NCBI GenBank assembly: GCA_002352425.1
Contig: DEIK01000034.1
Location: 45,852 to 76,941, forward strand
Direction of reading: 5' to 3'
Source: Rhodobacteraceae bacterium UBA2776
Lineage (GTDB): Bacteria > Pseudomonadota > Alphaproteobacteria > Rhodobacterales > Rhodobacteraceae
DNA length: 31,090 nucleotides
The notes beneath the pieces are model-generated. The model made no database searches and was not told the DNA's origin. It was given only the letters and a program-made list of their open reading frames with translations. Below are positions 8,391 to 16,044 of the stretch, in pieces; positions within the stretch are counted from its first letter, which is position 1, and every line of letters starts with the position of its first letter. The position numbers and the translations under genes are program-made.

Positions 8391-8419
8391 TGGGGCTGTC
8401 GTTGGGGACGACAGCCCCA
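8391..8419. terminator. Strong hairpin after the AsnC-type gene
   Basis: GGGGCTGTCGT (8392-8402) pairs perfectly with ACGACAGCCCC (8408-8418), extended by a T-A pair, around a 5-base loop. There is no T-run after it. An alternative pairing exists, TACGGCTGG (from about 8375) with CCAGCCGTA (ending about 8425), which uses part of the same right arm. It lies between convergent genes and probably limits read-through both ways. Confidence 0.55.
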
Positions 8420-8484
8420 GCCGTACATCTAGCGACTGAACTGGGCAGTGTTGGCCCCTAGAATTCTGTAAAGTACAGCCATTT

Positions 8485-10056
8485 TCATCCAATGATGAAC
8501 GTGTCTGCACTGATATCGGTTGCGCTAATACCGGCCAGCTCAATTTCGAAATAGGCGCTGGAAATCACCGCGTTGCCCCAGGCGTTTTCCGACACAGTCA
8601 TATCGGCATAGGTTAGTCCGGCTATTTCTGTGACGTCGATCAAATCATCGGCGATGTCAAAGTCCAGAATGATGTCGTGGCCCGCGTCATTGCCGTCTTC
8701 ATCGTGGAACATGAACACATCAGCCCCGCCCAGCCCCGACAAGATATCATCGCCGATCCCGCCATAGATCTCGTCGTCACCGGCAGTGCCAAGCACGATG
8801 TCTTCGCCACCTGAGTCACCATTGGCATGGATCGAATAGGTGAAATCATCACCGCTGAGCATCGCAATATGATGCGCCGCTGTGCCAATATAGCCTGCGG
8901 TCCCCCCCGCCTCGCCAAAGGAAATCAATTCGATGTCTTGCGCGGCGCTGGCAAATTGGCCGACGATGGTGATCGAACTGCTTTGCACTGCCGCCATCGT
9001 TGGGTGGGTGTAGGTGATGATCAGATCGTCGCCGGAAATTTCAAAGCCGATGTTATGGCTCGCTTCTTCATAAGAGGCATAGCCCAAAATCTCGATCACG
9101 TCGCGATTGTGGTTTGAGGCGCCTGGCAGCGTCGGTGAGGGTGCGCGACCGTTTTCGATGATCGTGTCGTGCTGAACCTCTGTCGTTGTGACGCTGTAGA
9201 TGTCGCGACTGGCCCCGCCGATCAGGGTGTCATCCCCTGCCCCGCCATCCAGAATATCGGTGCCGTTGCCGCCGACCAAACGGTCGTCGCCCGCTCCACC
9301 CAGCAGTCTGTCATCGCCGTTTTCGCCCCGCAGGGTGTCACGACCCGTGCCGCCCTCAATGATGTCGCTGCCCTCGCCGCCCCAAATACGGTCATTATGC
9401 GCCCCACCGAAAATCTGGTCTACACCACCACCACCATAGATTAGATCATTGCCGGCATCACCAAAGATTGTGTCATTCCCCGCTTCACCATGCAGCGTGT
9501 CACGGCGCCCCCCGCCCGAGATATAATCGTTGCCATCACCGCCCATCAACGTATCGGCCAACGACCAGCCGGTCATGATATCAGCGCCGACCGTGCCTAT
9601 GTTGGTGTGAACCAGATTATAGCTGATACCACCCGCCACCAAAATCTCGATCTGGGCGTTGGGCGCGGTGTCGTTATATTGGTTGGTGATGCGAATATCA
9701 CCCGCGGTATATCCAACATGATTATACCTGCTTGGGCTGGATGCGGTTTCGATGATCAGATGATTGCCATCGGTGCCAACGCGCGTGAAACTGGTGAAAT
9801 CCTGCACACCTCCGTAGTGATACAACATCAAATTGCCAAGCCCGGTGACAGTATCAACCGAAGTATCACCACCATTGGTTTCATTGATGGTAAAGTGACG
9901 CCTTGGCGACAAGGGCATCGACTGGAAATCCAGTTGGTAAATGTCGGCGCCAGCACGGCCCAACAAAATGTCAGTACCGCTCAGAGAAACCAGCGTGTCA
10001 TCACCCGCCGTGCCAACCAGCCTGTCGTTGCCGAATGTGCCTGTGATCAAAGTCAT
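8485..10056 (-). CDS. RTX-type calcium-binding protein (hemolysin-type repeats), likely secreted by type I secretion
   Basis: A 523-residue, very acidic protein with no N-terminal signal peptide. Nonapeptide RTX repeats of the GGxGxDx type run from about residue 170 to 285 (GGDGNDYIS, GEAGNDTIF, GDAGNDLIY, GGAGDDRLV and others). Further copies occur near residue 10 and near 425-450 (GGIGDDILSGLGGADVF). RTX repeats fold into calcium-filled beta rolls after export through a type I exporter, guided by a C-terminal signal. The C-terminus here (ISADTFIIG) is hydrophobic and typical of that export class. No catalytic domain was recognised, so it may be structural, adhesive or matrix-associated. The start at 10056 has GAGGGA 7 bases upstream. 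No type I ABC transporter or membrane-fusion gene is in the window. Confidence 0.88.
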   Translation of the reverse strand: MTLITGTFGNDRLVGTAGDDTLVSLSGTDILLGRAGADIYQLDFQSMPLSPRRHFTINETNGGDTSVDTVTGLGNLMLYHYGGVQDFTSFTRVGTDGNHLIIETASSPSRYNHVGYTAGDIRITNQYNDTAPNAQIEILVAGGISYNLVHTNIGTVGADIMTGWSLADTLMGGDGNDYISGGGRRDTLHGEAGNDTIFGDAGNDLIYGGGGVDQIFGGAHNDRIWGGEGSDIIEGGTGRDTLRGENGDDRLLGGAGDDRLVGGNGTDILDGGAGDDTLIGGASRDIYSVTTTEVQHDTIIENGRAPSPTLPGASNHNRDVIEILGYASYEEASHNIGFEISGDDLIITYTHPTMAAVQSSSITIVGQFASAAQDIELISFGEAGGTAGYIGTAAHHIAMLSGDDFTYSIHANGDSGGEDIVLGTAGDDEIYGGIGDDILSGLGGADVFMFHDEDGNDAGHDIILDFDIADDLIDVTEIAGLTYADMTVSENAWGNAVISSAYFEIELAGISATDISADTFIIG

Positions 10057-10078
10057 GTGGAAATCCCTCAATTTTGCC

Positions 10079-10092
10079 CGAACAACTGTTCG
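10079..10092. repeat. Palindrome in the RTX gene leader
   Basis: CGAACA and TGTTCG are separated by two bases, forming a 14-base near-perfect palindrome 23 bases before the RTX start codon. It could be an operator or a small mRNA hairpin controlling translation. Its short length means chance is possible. Confidence 0.35.
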
Positions 10093-10280
10093 TTGTGGTG
10101 AACCTGCTCTAAAAAGTTGCCAGATCCTATATATCGTGGGTTTATTTACCCCTCTTATACCCTTGGTTTATCCGCAAACCTGCTGCCGCCTAGCCGCTTT
10201 ATGGGCCAGATCCGCCCATTCGCAGGCCCGCATCAGACAGGTTTTATTAGTGGTCTTGACGGGCTTGGGGGTGTCGCCCT

Positions 10281-10308
10281 AAACAAAGGCAGGCCGCTGA
10301 CGCCTGCC
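10281..10308 (-). terminator. Terminator-like hairpin pointing leftward, with no annotated gene reading into it
   Basis: GGCAGGC (10288-10294) pairs with GCCTGCC (10302-10308) around a 7-base loop. Read leftward, it is followed directly by TTTGTTT, the form of a rho-independent terminator. The only annotated gene to its right is on the opposite strand, so it would stop antisense transcription or end a small leftward RNA. Confidence 0.45.
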
Positions 10309-10437
10309 ACCCGCTGACATTTTGTCTTGGTGAAGTTCTGCGAAAGATTAACTTTGTAATCCTCCACGCATATCGCGCGGATGGTAACGCGGGTGCCCAT
10401 CCATTTTGCGCGATCCATGTTTGAGGAGTACGGGGCC

Positions 10438-11829
10438 ATGTCTAAACCCCCATCGAATTCGTTTCTTGAGGCCCCTTTGGGTGTCACCTATGTCAAAACC
10501 GCGCTGCCGATCATCTTTGTGATGAGCATGAGCGGCCTACTGGCTGTGGTTGATGCGCTGTTTCTAGGGCATTACGTCGGGCCAGACGCCTTAGCGGCGG
10601 TGACCTTGATGTTTCCGTTTTTCATGTTGATCGTGGCACTTGCAACGCTTGTGTCCAGCGGCATGTCCAGTCTTTTGGCCCGTCATCTAGGCGCTCATCG
10701 CATTGATGAAGCGCGGGCAGTGTTTGCGGGGGCGCATGGCTTGGCCCTGATCATCTCGGCAGTGTTGATTCTACTGTTCCTGCTGCTGGGGCGACAGCTG
10801 GTGACGCTGGCGTCGGACGGTGACAACGCTTTGGCCCAGATGGGATTGATCTATTTGCGGATAACGGTGCTGTTTTCACCGCTGATGTTTGTGATGTCTG
10901 TCAATGCGGATGCCTTGCGCAATGAAGGCCGCGTCGGGTTCATGGCCGCCATGAGCCTTTTGGTTTCGCTGGCCAATATCGGCTTCAACTATGTGCTGAT
11001 TGCCCTGTTGGATTGGGGTGTTGCGGGCTCGGCCTATGGCACCACGATGGCGCAAGCGTTGGCGTTTGTGATCATTTTACTGTTTCGGTTTTCGGGCCGG
11101 ACGCAATTGCACCCGAATGCGTTGTTGCGGTATCGGTTTTCCCACGCCTGGCAGCGCATTCTGGCACTTGGCGCACCGCAAAGCCTTGGGTTTATAGGTC
11201 TTGCACTGGGATCGGCTGCCACATTGGCCGCCTTACAGATCATCAATAGCCCAACCTACGAGACCACGGTTTCGGCCTATGGCATCATCACACGCGTGCT
11301 GACATTCACGTTTTTGCCGCTACTTGGGCTATCGCACGCGATGCAGACCATCACCGGCAATAATTTTGGCGCAGGCCAATGGGCGCGCACCAACGACAGC
11401 CTGAAAATCGCGATGATGGTGGCTTTTGTCTATAGCCTGATTGTGCAGGTCATTGTGATGCTGTTTTCCAGACAAATCGGGGACGCGTTTGTGGACGATC
11501 CGGTAGTCATTGCCGAGGTTGCGCGCATTTTGCCGGTGATCATTACGGTCTATTTTCTATCCGGCCCGATGATGATGATCTCGGCCTATTTTCAGGCGAT
11601 CGGAGACGCGGGACGTGCTGCAATCCTCAGCCTGACCAAACCCTATGTGTTTGCGATACCGCTGACATTCATTTTAGCCCTGACAATCGGCGAGATCGGC
11701 ATTTGGGCGTCAGGCCCAGCCGCTGAGGTGTTGATGGGAGGGCTGACGATCGCGCTGCTCATCAGTACTGCGCGGCGTAAATCGCTGCGTTGGGGCTTAT
11801 TTCAAACGATTTCGGAGACTAAATCATGA
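10438..11829 (+). CDS. MATE family efflux transporter
   Basis: A 463-residue inner-membrane protein with about 12 hydrophobic helices, the usual MATE length and layout. The N-terminal half contains LPIIFVMSMSGLLAVVDALFLGHYVG and the second half repeats the fold (LALGAPQSLGFIGLALGS). MATE proteins exchange sodium or protons for cationic or organic compounds, exporting drugs or metabolites. The substrate here is unknown. The start was set at 10438 because GAGGAG lies 9 bases upstream; a frame from 10381 adds 19 unsupported residues. Its stop overlaps the next start (ATGA at 11826), coupling it to a small protein with a glyoxalase-related domain. Confidence 0.9.
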   Translation: MSKPPSNSFLEAPLGVTYVKTALPIIFVMSMSGLLAVVDALFLGHYVGPDALAAVTLMFPFFMLIVALATLVSSGMSSLLARHLGAHRIDEARAVFAGAHGLALIISAVLILLFLLLGRQLVTLASDGDNALAQMGLIYLRITVLFSPLMFVMSVNADALRNEGRVGFMAAMSLLVSLANIGFNYVLIALLDWGVAGSAYGTTMAQALAFVIILLFRFSGRTQLHPNALLRYRFSHAWQRILALGAPQSLGFIGLALGSAATLAALQIINSPTYETTVSAYGIITRVLTFTFLPLLGLSHAMQTITGNNFGAGQWARTNDSLKIAMMVAFVYSLIVQVIVMLFSRQIGDAFVDDPVVIAEVARILPVIITVYFLSGPMMMISAYFQAIGDAGRAAILSLTKPYVFAIPLTFILALTIGEIGIWASGPAAEVLMGGLTIALLISTARRKSLRWGLFQTISETKS

Positions 11830-12254
11830 GTATTTCTATTCCAACGCTGGCCGAGGCCAAGCAATTAGCGAAACAACTGCGCGGTCAACTGGCCGAGAAA
11901 GGCACGGTGATCAGTCACTCAAATGCGCTTGAGCGCGTGGCGCAGCAATATGGATATCGTGACTGGAACACCCTGCATGTGGCCTTGGGCAACCGCCCGC
12001 CTGATGGCTGGGTGGCGGGTGAACGGGTGCGCGGCAGTTACCTGTCGCAGAGATTTGAGGCAACTGTGGTGGCTGTAGAAATGCTGCGGCCGGGTTGGTT
12101 CCGGCTGGAGCTGGATTTGGTTGAGGCTGTGGATGTTGTGACGTTTGACAGTTTCTCAAACTTTCGCAAACGCATTCGCGGTGTGGTTGGCCCTATGGGC
12201 ACCTCGGTTGAAAAAACGTCTGATGGCGTTGCTCAATTGGAGATTGATATGTGA
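11826..12254 (+). CDS. Small protein with an N-terminal glyoxalase-related domain
   Basis: A 142-residue soluble protein. Its first 55 residues (LAEAKQLAKQLRGQL, then HSNALERVAQQYGYRDWNTL) resemble the glyoxalase-related domain PF20066, a short helical module found at the start of many uncharacterised proteins. The rest (about 60-142) is predicted beta-rich, with VRGSYLSQRFEATVVAVEML, and I do not recognise it. No metal-binding glyoxalase motif is present, so an enzymatic role should not be assumed. The start overlaps the MATE stop by four bases, so the two proteins are made together and may work together. Confidence 0.7.
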   Translation: MSISIPTLAEAKQLAKQLRGQLAEKGTVISHSNALERVAQQYGYRDWNTLHVALGNRPPDGWVAGERVRGSYLSQRFEATVVAVEMLRPGWFRLELDLVEAVDVVTFDSFSNFRKRIRGVVGPMGTSVEKTSDGVAQLEIDM

Positions 12255-12316
12255 TCGGAGTGGGCGTTGTGACCCGGAAACATCCGGGGTGCAGCGCCCT
12301 CTATGGGCCAGAGGTG

Positions 12317-12343
12317 GTCGGCCTTTTCATATGAAAGGCCGAC
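12317..12343. terminator. Hairpin downstream of the MATE operon
   Basis: GTCGGCCTTT (12317-12326) pairs perfectly with AAAGGCCGAC (12334-12343) around a 7-base loop, about 63 bases after the stop codon. There is no T-run behind it, so it is only a candidate terminator or 3'-end stabiliser. The remaining bases up to the tRNA (12344-12529) show no supported gene. Confidence 0.5.
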
Positions 12344-12529
12344 GGCTGCCGAGGCGAGCCTTGCAACCCGCACAAGGTTACCATCAGGGGGTTTTGAACG
12401 GTATGCCAATTCCAGATTGCTTTGGTTTATTGGATAAAGGGCAGATTCAAAGCCGCGCGTAGTGACCTGCAAGTCACTGGCACGGTCACCGGTGAGTGGG
12501 CAACTTTTGTATTGGGTAATAAGAGGGGT

Positions 12530-12613
12530 TGGTACCTGTGGCCGGACTCGAACCGGCACGCCGTTAAGCAAGAGATTTTGAATCTCTCGTGTCTACCATT
12601 CCACCACACAGGC
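12530..12613 (-). tRNA. tRNA-Leu (anticodon CAA)
   Basis: Read on the minus strand from 12613. The acceptor stem GCCTGTG pairs with CACAGGT (one G-T pair). The anticodon stem AGAGA/TCTCT encloses TTCAAAA, giving anticodon CAA (codon UUG). A long variable arm (TGCTTAACGGCG) is typical of a class II tRNA, and the T-arm reads CCGGTTCGAGTCCGG. The discriminator A and an encoded CCA end the gene at 12530. Confidence 0.95.
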
Positions 12614-12623
12614 ACTTCGCAAG

Positions 12624-12652
12624 TCACTATGTCCTAACCAAGTAGTCGTCAA
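12624..12652 (-). promoter_or_regulatory. Candidate promoter of tRNA-Leu
   Basis: On the minus strand, TTGACG (12652-12647) is a near-consensus -35. A weak -10 (TAGTGA, 12629-12624) follows after 17 bases, and the mature tRNA begins 11 bases later. The -35 match is convincing; the -10 is poor. The bases between this and the metallopeptidase gene (12653-12868) show no supported gene. Confidence 0.4.
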
Positions 12653-12868
12653 GTAAGTCGAGGCATATTTTTTCAATTATTCCCAAGACGCTCGACCATA
12701 AACTTAAGCGTCAAAGACAACACTTCCCCTACCGTCGCGGACATCTCCCGCCTTCGGCATAAGCCAGATTTCCTTTATGCGGTGGTCCAAGGGATAATCA
12801 CCGTATCTTGTGGCCGGCGCGTTCATTGGGAAATTGCCTCGTTAGCGCGCCCAAGCACCCTTGTGGCG

Positions 12869-13720
12869 TTACAGATTGTCCGTCCCGAAGGTATCGCAAG
12901 ACGCCAGATCGGCCCCCTTATACCCCGTCAGGAACCAGCGTTGCCGCTGCTCCGAGGTGCCATGCGTAAAGGTGTGTGGCATTGGCCGCTGCCCTGCGTT
13001 GCGCTGCAAGGTGTCATCACCGATTTGTTTTGCCGCGTTCATGGCTTCTTCAATGTCACCGCGCTCCAGCGTGCCGAACCGTTCCTTGGCATGGCGCGCC
13101 CAGATGCCGGAATAGCAATCGGCCTGCAACTCTACTCGCACCGAAATGCCATTGCTTTGCGTCGTGTTCAACTGGCGGCGCAGGGTGTTGGCCTTGCCCA
13201 AAATGCCCAACTCGTCTTGAACATGGTGTGCCACCTCATGGGCCACCACGTAAGCAGCGGCAAAATCACCCTTGGCGCCCATTTGGCGGCTCATGGTGGT
13301 GAAAAATTCGGTGTCCAGATAGACCTTTTGATCGCCTGGGCAATAGAACGGTCCCGTCGCGCCACTGGCCCCGCCACATGGCGATTGGGTCGCGCCCTTG
13401 AACAACACCAGCGTCACCGGATTATAGGGTGCGCCGACTTGCTGGGTGAAAATGTCGGCCCAGATTTCCTCGGTATCGCCCAAAACGACAGATACAAATT
13501 CACCCGCTTGTTTGTCGGCCGCCGTTAAGGTCGCGCCGCTGGGTTGGGTCGTGCTGCCAGTGTTTGACGTGCTCAACAGGCTGTTGACATCAACCCCCAT
13601 CAGCGCGCCGATGATAATAATCACCAATGCGCCAACACCGCCAACGCCTGCGGTTTTGCCCACAGAACGTCGACGTCGATCTTCAATATTCTTGCTACCT
13701 CGGCGACCTTGCCACTTCAT
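12869..13720 (-). CDS. Neutral zinc metallopeptidase, YpfJ family
   Basis: A 283-residue protein of the putative neutral zinc metallopeptidase family (PF04228, YpfJ type). A basic N-terminus (KWQGRRGSKNIEDRRRR) is followed by one membrane helix at about residues 25-42 (GALVIIIIGALMG). After a Ser/Thr-rich linker, the catalytic domain carries the HExxH zinc motif at 161-165 (HEVAHHVQ). The helix anchors the protein, probably with the peptidase domain in the periplasm. Cysteines at 115, 127, 191 and near the C-terminus could form disulfides, which fits the nearby DsbB gene, although co-location alone proves nothing. The start at 13720 has CAGGAG 6 bases upstream. The natural substrate of this family is not known. 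Confidence 0.88.
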   Translation of the reverse strand: MKWQGRRGSKNIEDRRRRSVGKTAGVGGVGALVIIIIGALMGVDVNSLLSTSNTGSTTQPSGATLTAADKQAGEFVSVVLGDTEEIWADIFTQQVGAPYNPVTLVLFKGATQSPCGGASGATGPFYCPGDQKVYLDTEFFTTMSRQMGAKGDFAAAYVVAHEVAHHVQDELGILGKANTLRRQLNTTQSNGISVRVELQADCYSGIWARHAKERFGTLERGDIEEAMNAAKQIGDDTLQRNAGQRPMPHTFTHGTSEQRQRWFLTGYKGADLASCDTFGTDNL

Positions 13721-13838
13721 CACGTACTCCTGAACAGATTTGCCCCAGAATAGCGCATCTTTGCGGCCTCGCAACACCGGATATGCTTGACCTTACACGC
13801 CACCCGTGGTGCATGGAGAAAACAGACGGAAAAAACCA

Positions 13839-14417
13839 ATGCTCAGGCGGCTTTACAACTGGACTCTCTCGCTGGCTCAAAGCGAGCATGCACTTTGGGC
13901 CTTGGCCATTGTCGCATTTTTAGAAAGCTCGGTGTTTCCCATTCCCCCCGACATCCTGATGATCCCCATGATCATTGCGCGGCCCAACCGTGCGTTCCTG
14001 ATCGCGGGCATCGCGCTGTTGGCGTCGGTGCTGGGCGGGTTGCTGGGCTATTACATCGGGGCGGGATTGTTTGATCTGGTCGGGCAGCCGCTGCTGGATT
14101 TCTACGGCAAAGAAGATGCCGCGGCCCAATTCAACGAGCGGTTCAAGGACTGGGGCGCATGGGCAGTGCTGATCGCGGGCATCACCCCCTTCCCGTTCAA
14201 AGTGATCACCATTATGTCCGGCTGGACCGGATTGAGCCTGGCTGTGTTCATCATTTCGTCCATCATTGCGCGCGGGCTGCGGTTCTACATCATCGCGCTG
14301 CTGCTGTGGAAATTTGGCGCACCAATTCGTGACTTTATCGAGAAGCGCCTCGGCTTTATGTTCACAGTGTTCGTAATCCTGCTCTTGGGCGGCTTCTTTT
14401 TGGTGAAATACATATGA
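13839..14417 (+). CDS. YqaA/DedA-type membrane protein (VTT domain)
   Basis: A 192-residue integral membrane protein of the YqaA branch of the DedA/VTT superfamily. The segment FLESSVFPIPPDILMIPMI near residues 30-48 is the reentrant-loop motif (ExxxxPIPPD). The second family region is FKDWGAWAVLIAGITPFPFKVITIMSG near 105-130, with a conserved Gly/Pro-rich loop. DedA relatives are thought to move lipids or lipid carriers across the membrane; this branch is uncharacterised. The ATG at 13839 was chosen over a GTG at 13806 because the protein then begins directly with MLRRLYNW. Its stop overlaps the dsbB start (ATGA), so the two form a coupled pair. Confidence 0.85.
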   Translation: MLRRLYNWTLSLAQSEHALWALAIVAFLESSVFPIPPDILMIPMIIARPNRAFLIAGIALLASVLGGLLGYYIGAGLFDLVGQPLLDFYGKEDAAAQFNERFKDWGAWAVLIAGITPFPFKVITIMSGWTGLSLAVFIISSIIARGLRFYIIALLLWKFGAPIRDFIEKRLGFMFTVFVILLLGGFFLVKYI

Positions 14418-14875
14418 CACGCAATCAACTTATCCTGATCGCGGCGGGCGGCTCGCTTGCGGCATTGCTTGGGGCCTTCGGCTTTCAATACATTGGCGAA
14501 ATGCCGCCCTGCAAACTGTGCATCTGGCAACGCTGGCCGCATGGTGTGGCCGTCGGTGCCGGAATTTTGGCGCTGCTGATGCGGGGGCGCTTGTTCCCCT
14601 TGATCGGCATGCTGGGGGCCGCCGCCACATCGGGCATCGGGTTTTACCACACAGGGGTCGAGCGCAAATGGTGGGAGGGACCAACATCTTGCACATCCTC
14701 CGGCACCGAGGGCCTTTCAAGCGCTGACCTTTTGGAACAGATCATGGCCGCCCCCTTGGTGCGCTGTGACGAGGTGCCGTGGGAGATGTTCACCCTGTCG
14801 ATGGCCACATGGAACGCGCTTGGCTCATTGGTGTTGGCCCTGATCTGGTTGGCGGCGTTCAAACGCAGCACCTAG
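14414..14875 (+). CDS. dsbB: Disulfide bond formation protein B
   Basis: A 153-residue four-helix inner-membrane protein that would reoxidise DsbA and pass electrons to quinone. The first periplasmic cysteine pair is C33-x-x-C36 (PPCKLCIWQRWPH), including the Arg of the quinone site. The second pair is C93 and C118 in the second periplasmic loop. Length and cysteine spacing fit a short alphaproteobacterial DsbB. It overlaps the preceding gene by four bases. Its stop codon abuts the stop codon of the convergent toxin gene with no base between them and no terminator in the gap. No dsbA is in the window. Confidence 0.9.
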   Translation: MTRNQLILIAAGGSLAALLGAFGFQYIGEMPPCKLCIWQRWPHGVAVGAGILALLMRGRLFPLIGMLGAAATSGIGFYHTGVERKWWEGPTSCTSSGTEGLSSADLLEQIMAAPLVRCDEVPWEMFTLSMATWNALGSLVLALIWLAAFKRST

Positions 14876-15556
14876 TCAGAGCGCTTTGATCACTGGCGTT
14901 TGGCTGCCGTCCCATGTGAATTGATAGGTCGCATCTTTGCGCACATTCCCCACCATTGCGGGGCGAAAACAGGCGATGCAGTCGCCTGTGGCTGCGCGCA
15001 CCGAAGGGTAAAGCACGCCTGCACTGCCAGCCGCCAACAGTCCCGCACCCAACCTTTGCGAGCCGTGGTAACTGTCGGGCATCAGGCAATCCGCAAAGGC
15101 GGTATCGCTGCGGATATCGTGAAAATCCCCGCCAAAATCCGCCAGATAGTCATCATAGGTCACGACCTCTTGCCACCAATCCACTTCGGCCAGCTCTACC
15201 GATTTGTGAAAGGCCACTTCGGCCTGTGAAACTTCAACCCGAAACCCAGCATACCACGCGCCGCGGTCCGGTGCGTTGAACCGCGCGCCGGTTGGGGCGG
15301 CATGGCAAAAGGCGGCATTCACCATGCGGTAATAGGGCACACCCGAGACCAGTTCTTTGATGCCGATCCCCGCCAACAGGTTGTTTTCGCCCTGCAGGCG
15401 GTCATTGTCAGCATGGTCCAGATCAAATATCGCCGCCAGATGCGCGTCATCGTCGGCGATACGCGTTAAAACGGACTCGCCATTGTCCGCGTATTTCGAG
15501 GGCACCAGATGGTGGGTATCAAGCTGGCGAATAGTGGTGATCGGCGGCAGGCTCAT
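14876..15556 (-). CDS. RES-domain toxin of a type II toxin-antitoxin pair
   Basis: A 226-residue RES family protein (PF08808). Conserved polar residues of the fold are visible: Arg77 in YYRMVN, the ARFNAPDRGAWYAG block (Arg92, Tyr102), Glu113 in SQAEVAFHK, and Ser185 in VLYPSVR. RES toxins have an ADP-ribosyltransferase-like fold; characterised members degrade NAD+ (MbcT type) or ADP-ribosylate a cell target (ParT type). The sequence does not say which applies. Its ATG at 15556 overlaps the antitoxin stop (ATGA), and the longer frame reaching 15682 lies wholly within the antitoxin gene, so it is not used. All key residues seem present, so the toxin is probably active and neutralised by its partner. 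Confidence 0.87.
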   Translation of the reverse strand: MSLPPITTIRQLDTHHLVPSKYADNGESVLTRIADDDAHLAAIFDLDHADNDRLQGENNLLAGIGIKELVSGVPYYRMVNAAFCHAAPTGARFNAPDRGAWYAGFRVEVSQAEVAFHKSVELAEVDWWQEVVTYDDYLADFGGDFHDIRSDTAFADCLMPDSYHGSQRLGAGLLAAGSAGVLYPSVRAATGDCIACFRPAMVGNVRKDATYQFTWDGSQTPVIKAL

Positions 15557-15990
15557 CGCCCACCACGTCGGGCGTCCAACAGACGGCGCAGGGTTTGAAA
15601 TGCGGGCAATCCGCCGCGCAGCAAATAGTTCAGGGCCGGTTGGCCGCCGAATATCCGGTTGGTGTTGGGCCGGGTGATCCATTGATCGGCCAGCGCCGCG
15701 CTGTAAAGGATGTTCAGCGCCTTAAAAATGCCCACCAGATAGGAAATCCGCCGGATCCGGTCCTCGCCCAGTGGTTTGCCCTGCCCCTTTTTCAACGTGT
15801 AAAACGCCCCGTTCGACATGCCGCCCAGTAAGATGCGCGCTTGGGTGTCGGGGATTTGCCACCGGTCCATGATATTGAAAAATGCCCGCACCGCACTGTC
15901 GCTTAGCCGCACCCGTTCGGCTTGATCGGTCAGATCAATCAGCGGTGCCGGATTATAGAGCGGCTTCGGGGCGACAAGGGAAAGGGCCAT
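15553..15990 (-). CDS. Xre/MbcA/ParS-type antitoxin
   Basis: A 145-residue antitoxin placed before its RES toxin, the usual order. The N-terminal half (about 28-85) is an Xre-like helical DNA-binding region (DSAVRAFFNIMDRWQIPDTQARILLG, with GMSNGAFYTLKK). The C-terminal half (about 90-145) is the toxin-binding DUF2384 type: IFKALNILYS, then NRIFGGQPALNYLLRGG. The start at 15990 has AGGAG 8 bases upstream. A short leader and a promoter with a palindrome in its spacer lie directly upstream, as expected for autorepression by the antitoxin-toxin complex. Confidence 0.87.
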   Translation of the reverse strand: MALSLVAPKPLYNPAPLIDLTDQAERVRLSDSAVRAFFNIMDRWQIPDTQARILLGGMSNGAFYTLKKGQGKPLGEDRIRRISYLVGIFKALNILYSAALADQWITRPNTNRIFGGQPALNYLLRGGLPAFQTLRRLLDARRGGR

Positions 15991-16014
15991 TTTCGGAACT
16001 CCTGTGTTGAAGCA

Positions 16015-16042
16015 CATATACTCCAATTTTGGAGAATGTCAA
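16015..16042 (-). promoter_or_regulatory. Toxin-antitoxin promoter with palindromic operator in its spacer
   Basis: Leftward: a consensus -35 TTGACA (16042-16037), a 16-base spacer (16036-16021) and a -10 TATATG (16020-16015). The spacer contains CTCCAA (16021-16026) and TTGGAG (16029-16034), an inverted repeat with a two-base centre. A repressor bound there would block RNA polymerase directly. Transcription would start about 18 bases before the antitoxin ATG. Confidence 0.65.
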
Positions 16043-16044
16043 GA

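Larger units (their letters stand above)
10057..10437. other. Intergenic region between RTX gene and MATE gene
   Basis: A 381-base stretch dividing the leftward RTX gene from the rightward exporter. It holds the RTX leader with a small palindrome, a hairpin with a leftward T-rich tail (10281-10308) and a short inverted repeat GATTA/TAATC at about 10347-10362. A minus-strand open frame crosses it but does not look like protein-coding sequence. No further gene was supported. Confidence 0.5.

Noticed and set aside
9190..9560. Regularly spaced short repeats resembling a CRISPR array
   Set aside because: The period of about 27 bases follows the nine-residue RTX repeats of the coding frame; there are no conserved repeat/unique spacer units.
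10233..10487. 84-codon minus-strand frame between the RTX and MATE genes
   Set aside because: Composition is not protein-like, it overlaps the MATE start region and it reads through a terminator-like hairpin.
12145..12571. Open frames on both strands between the MATE operon and the tRNA
   Set aside because: They have no ribosome site or recognisable motif and one runs through the tRNA gene.
12530..12868. tRNA-Leu as an integration site for a mobile element
   Set aside because: No integrase, no repeated tRNA 3' end and ordinary chromosomal genes on both sides.
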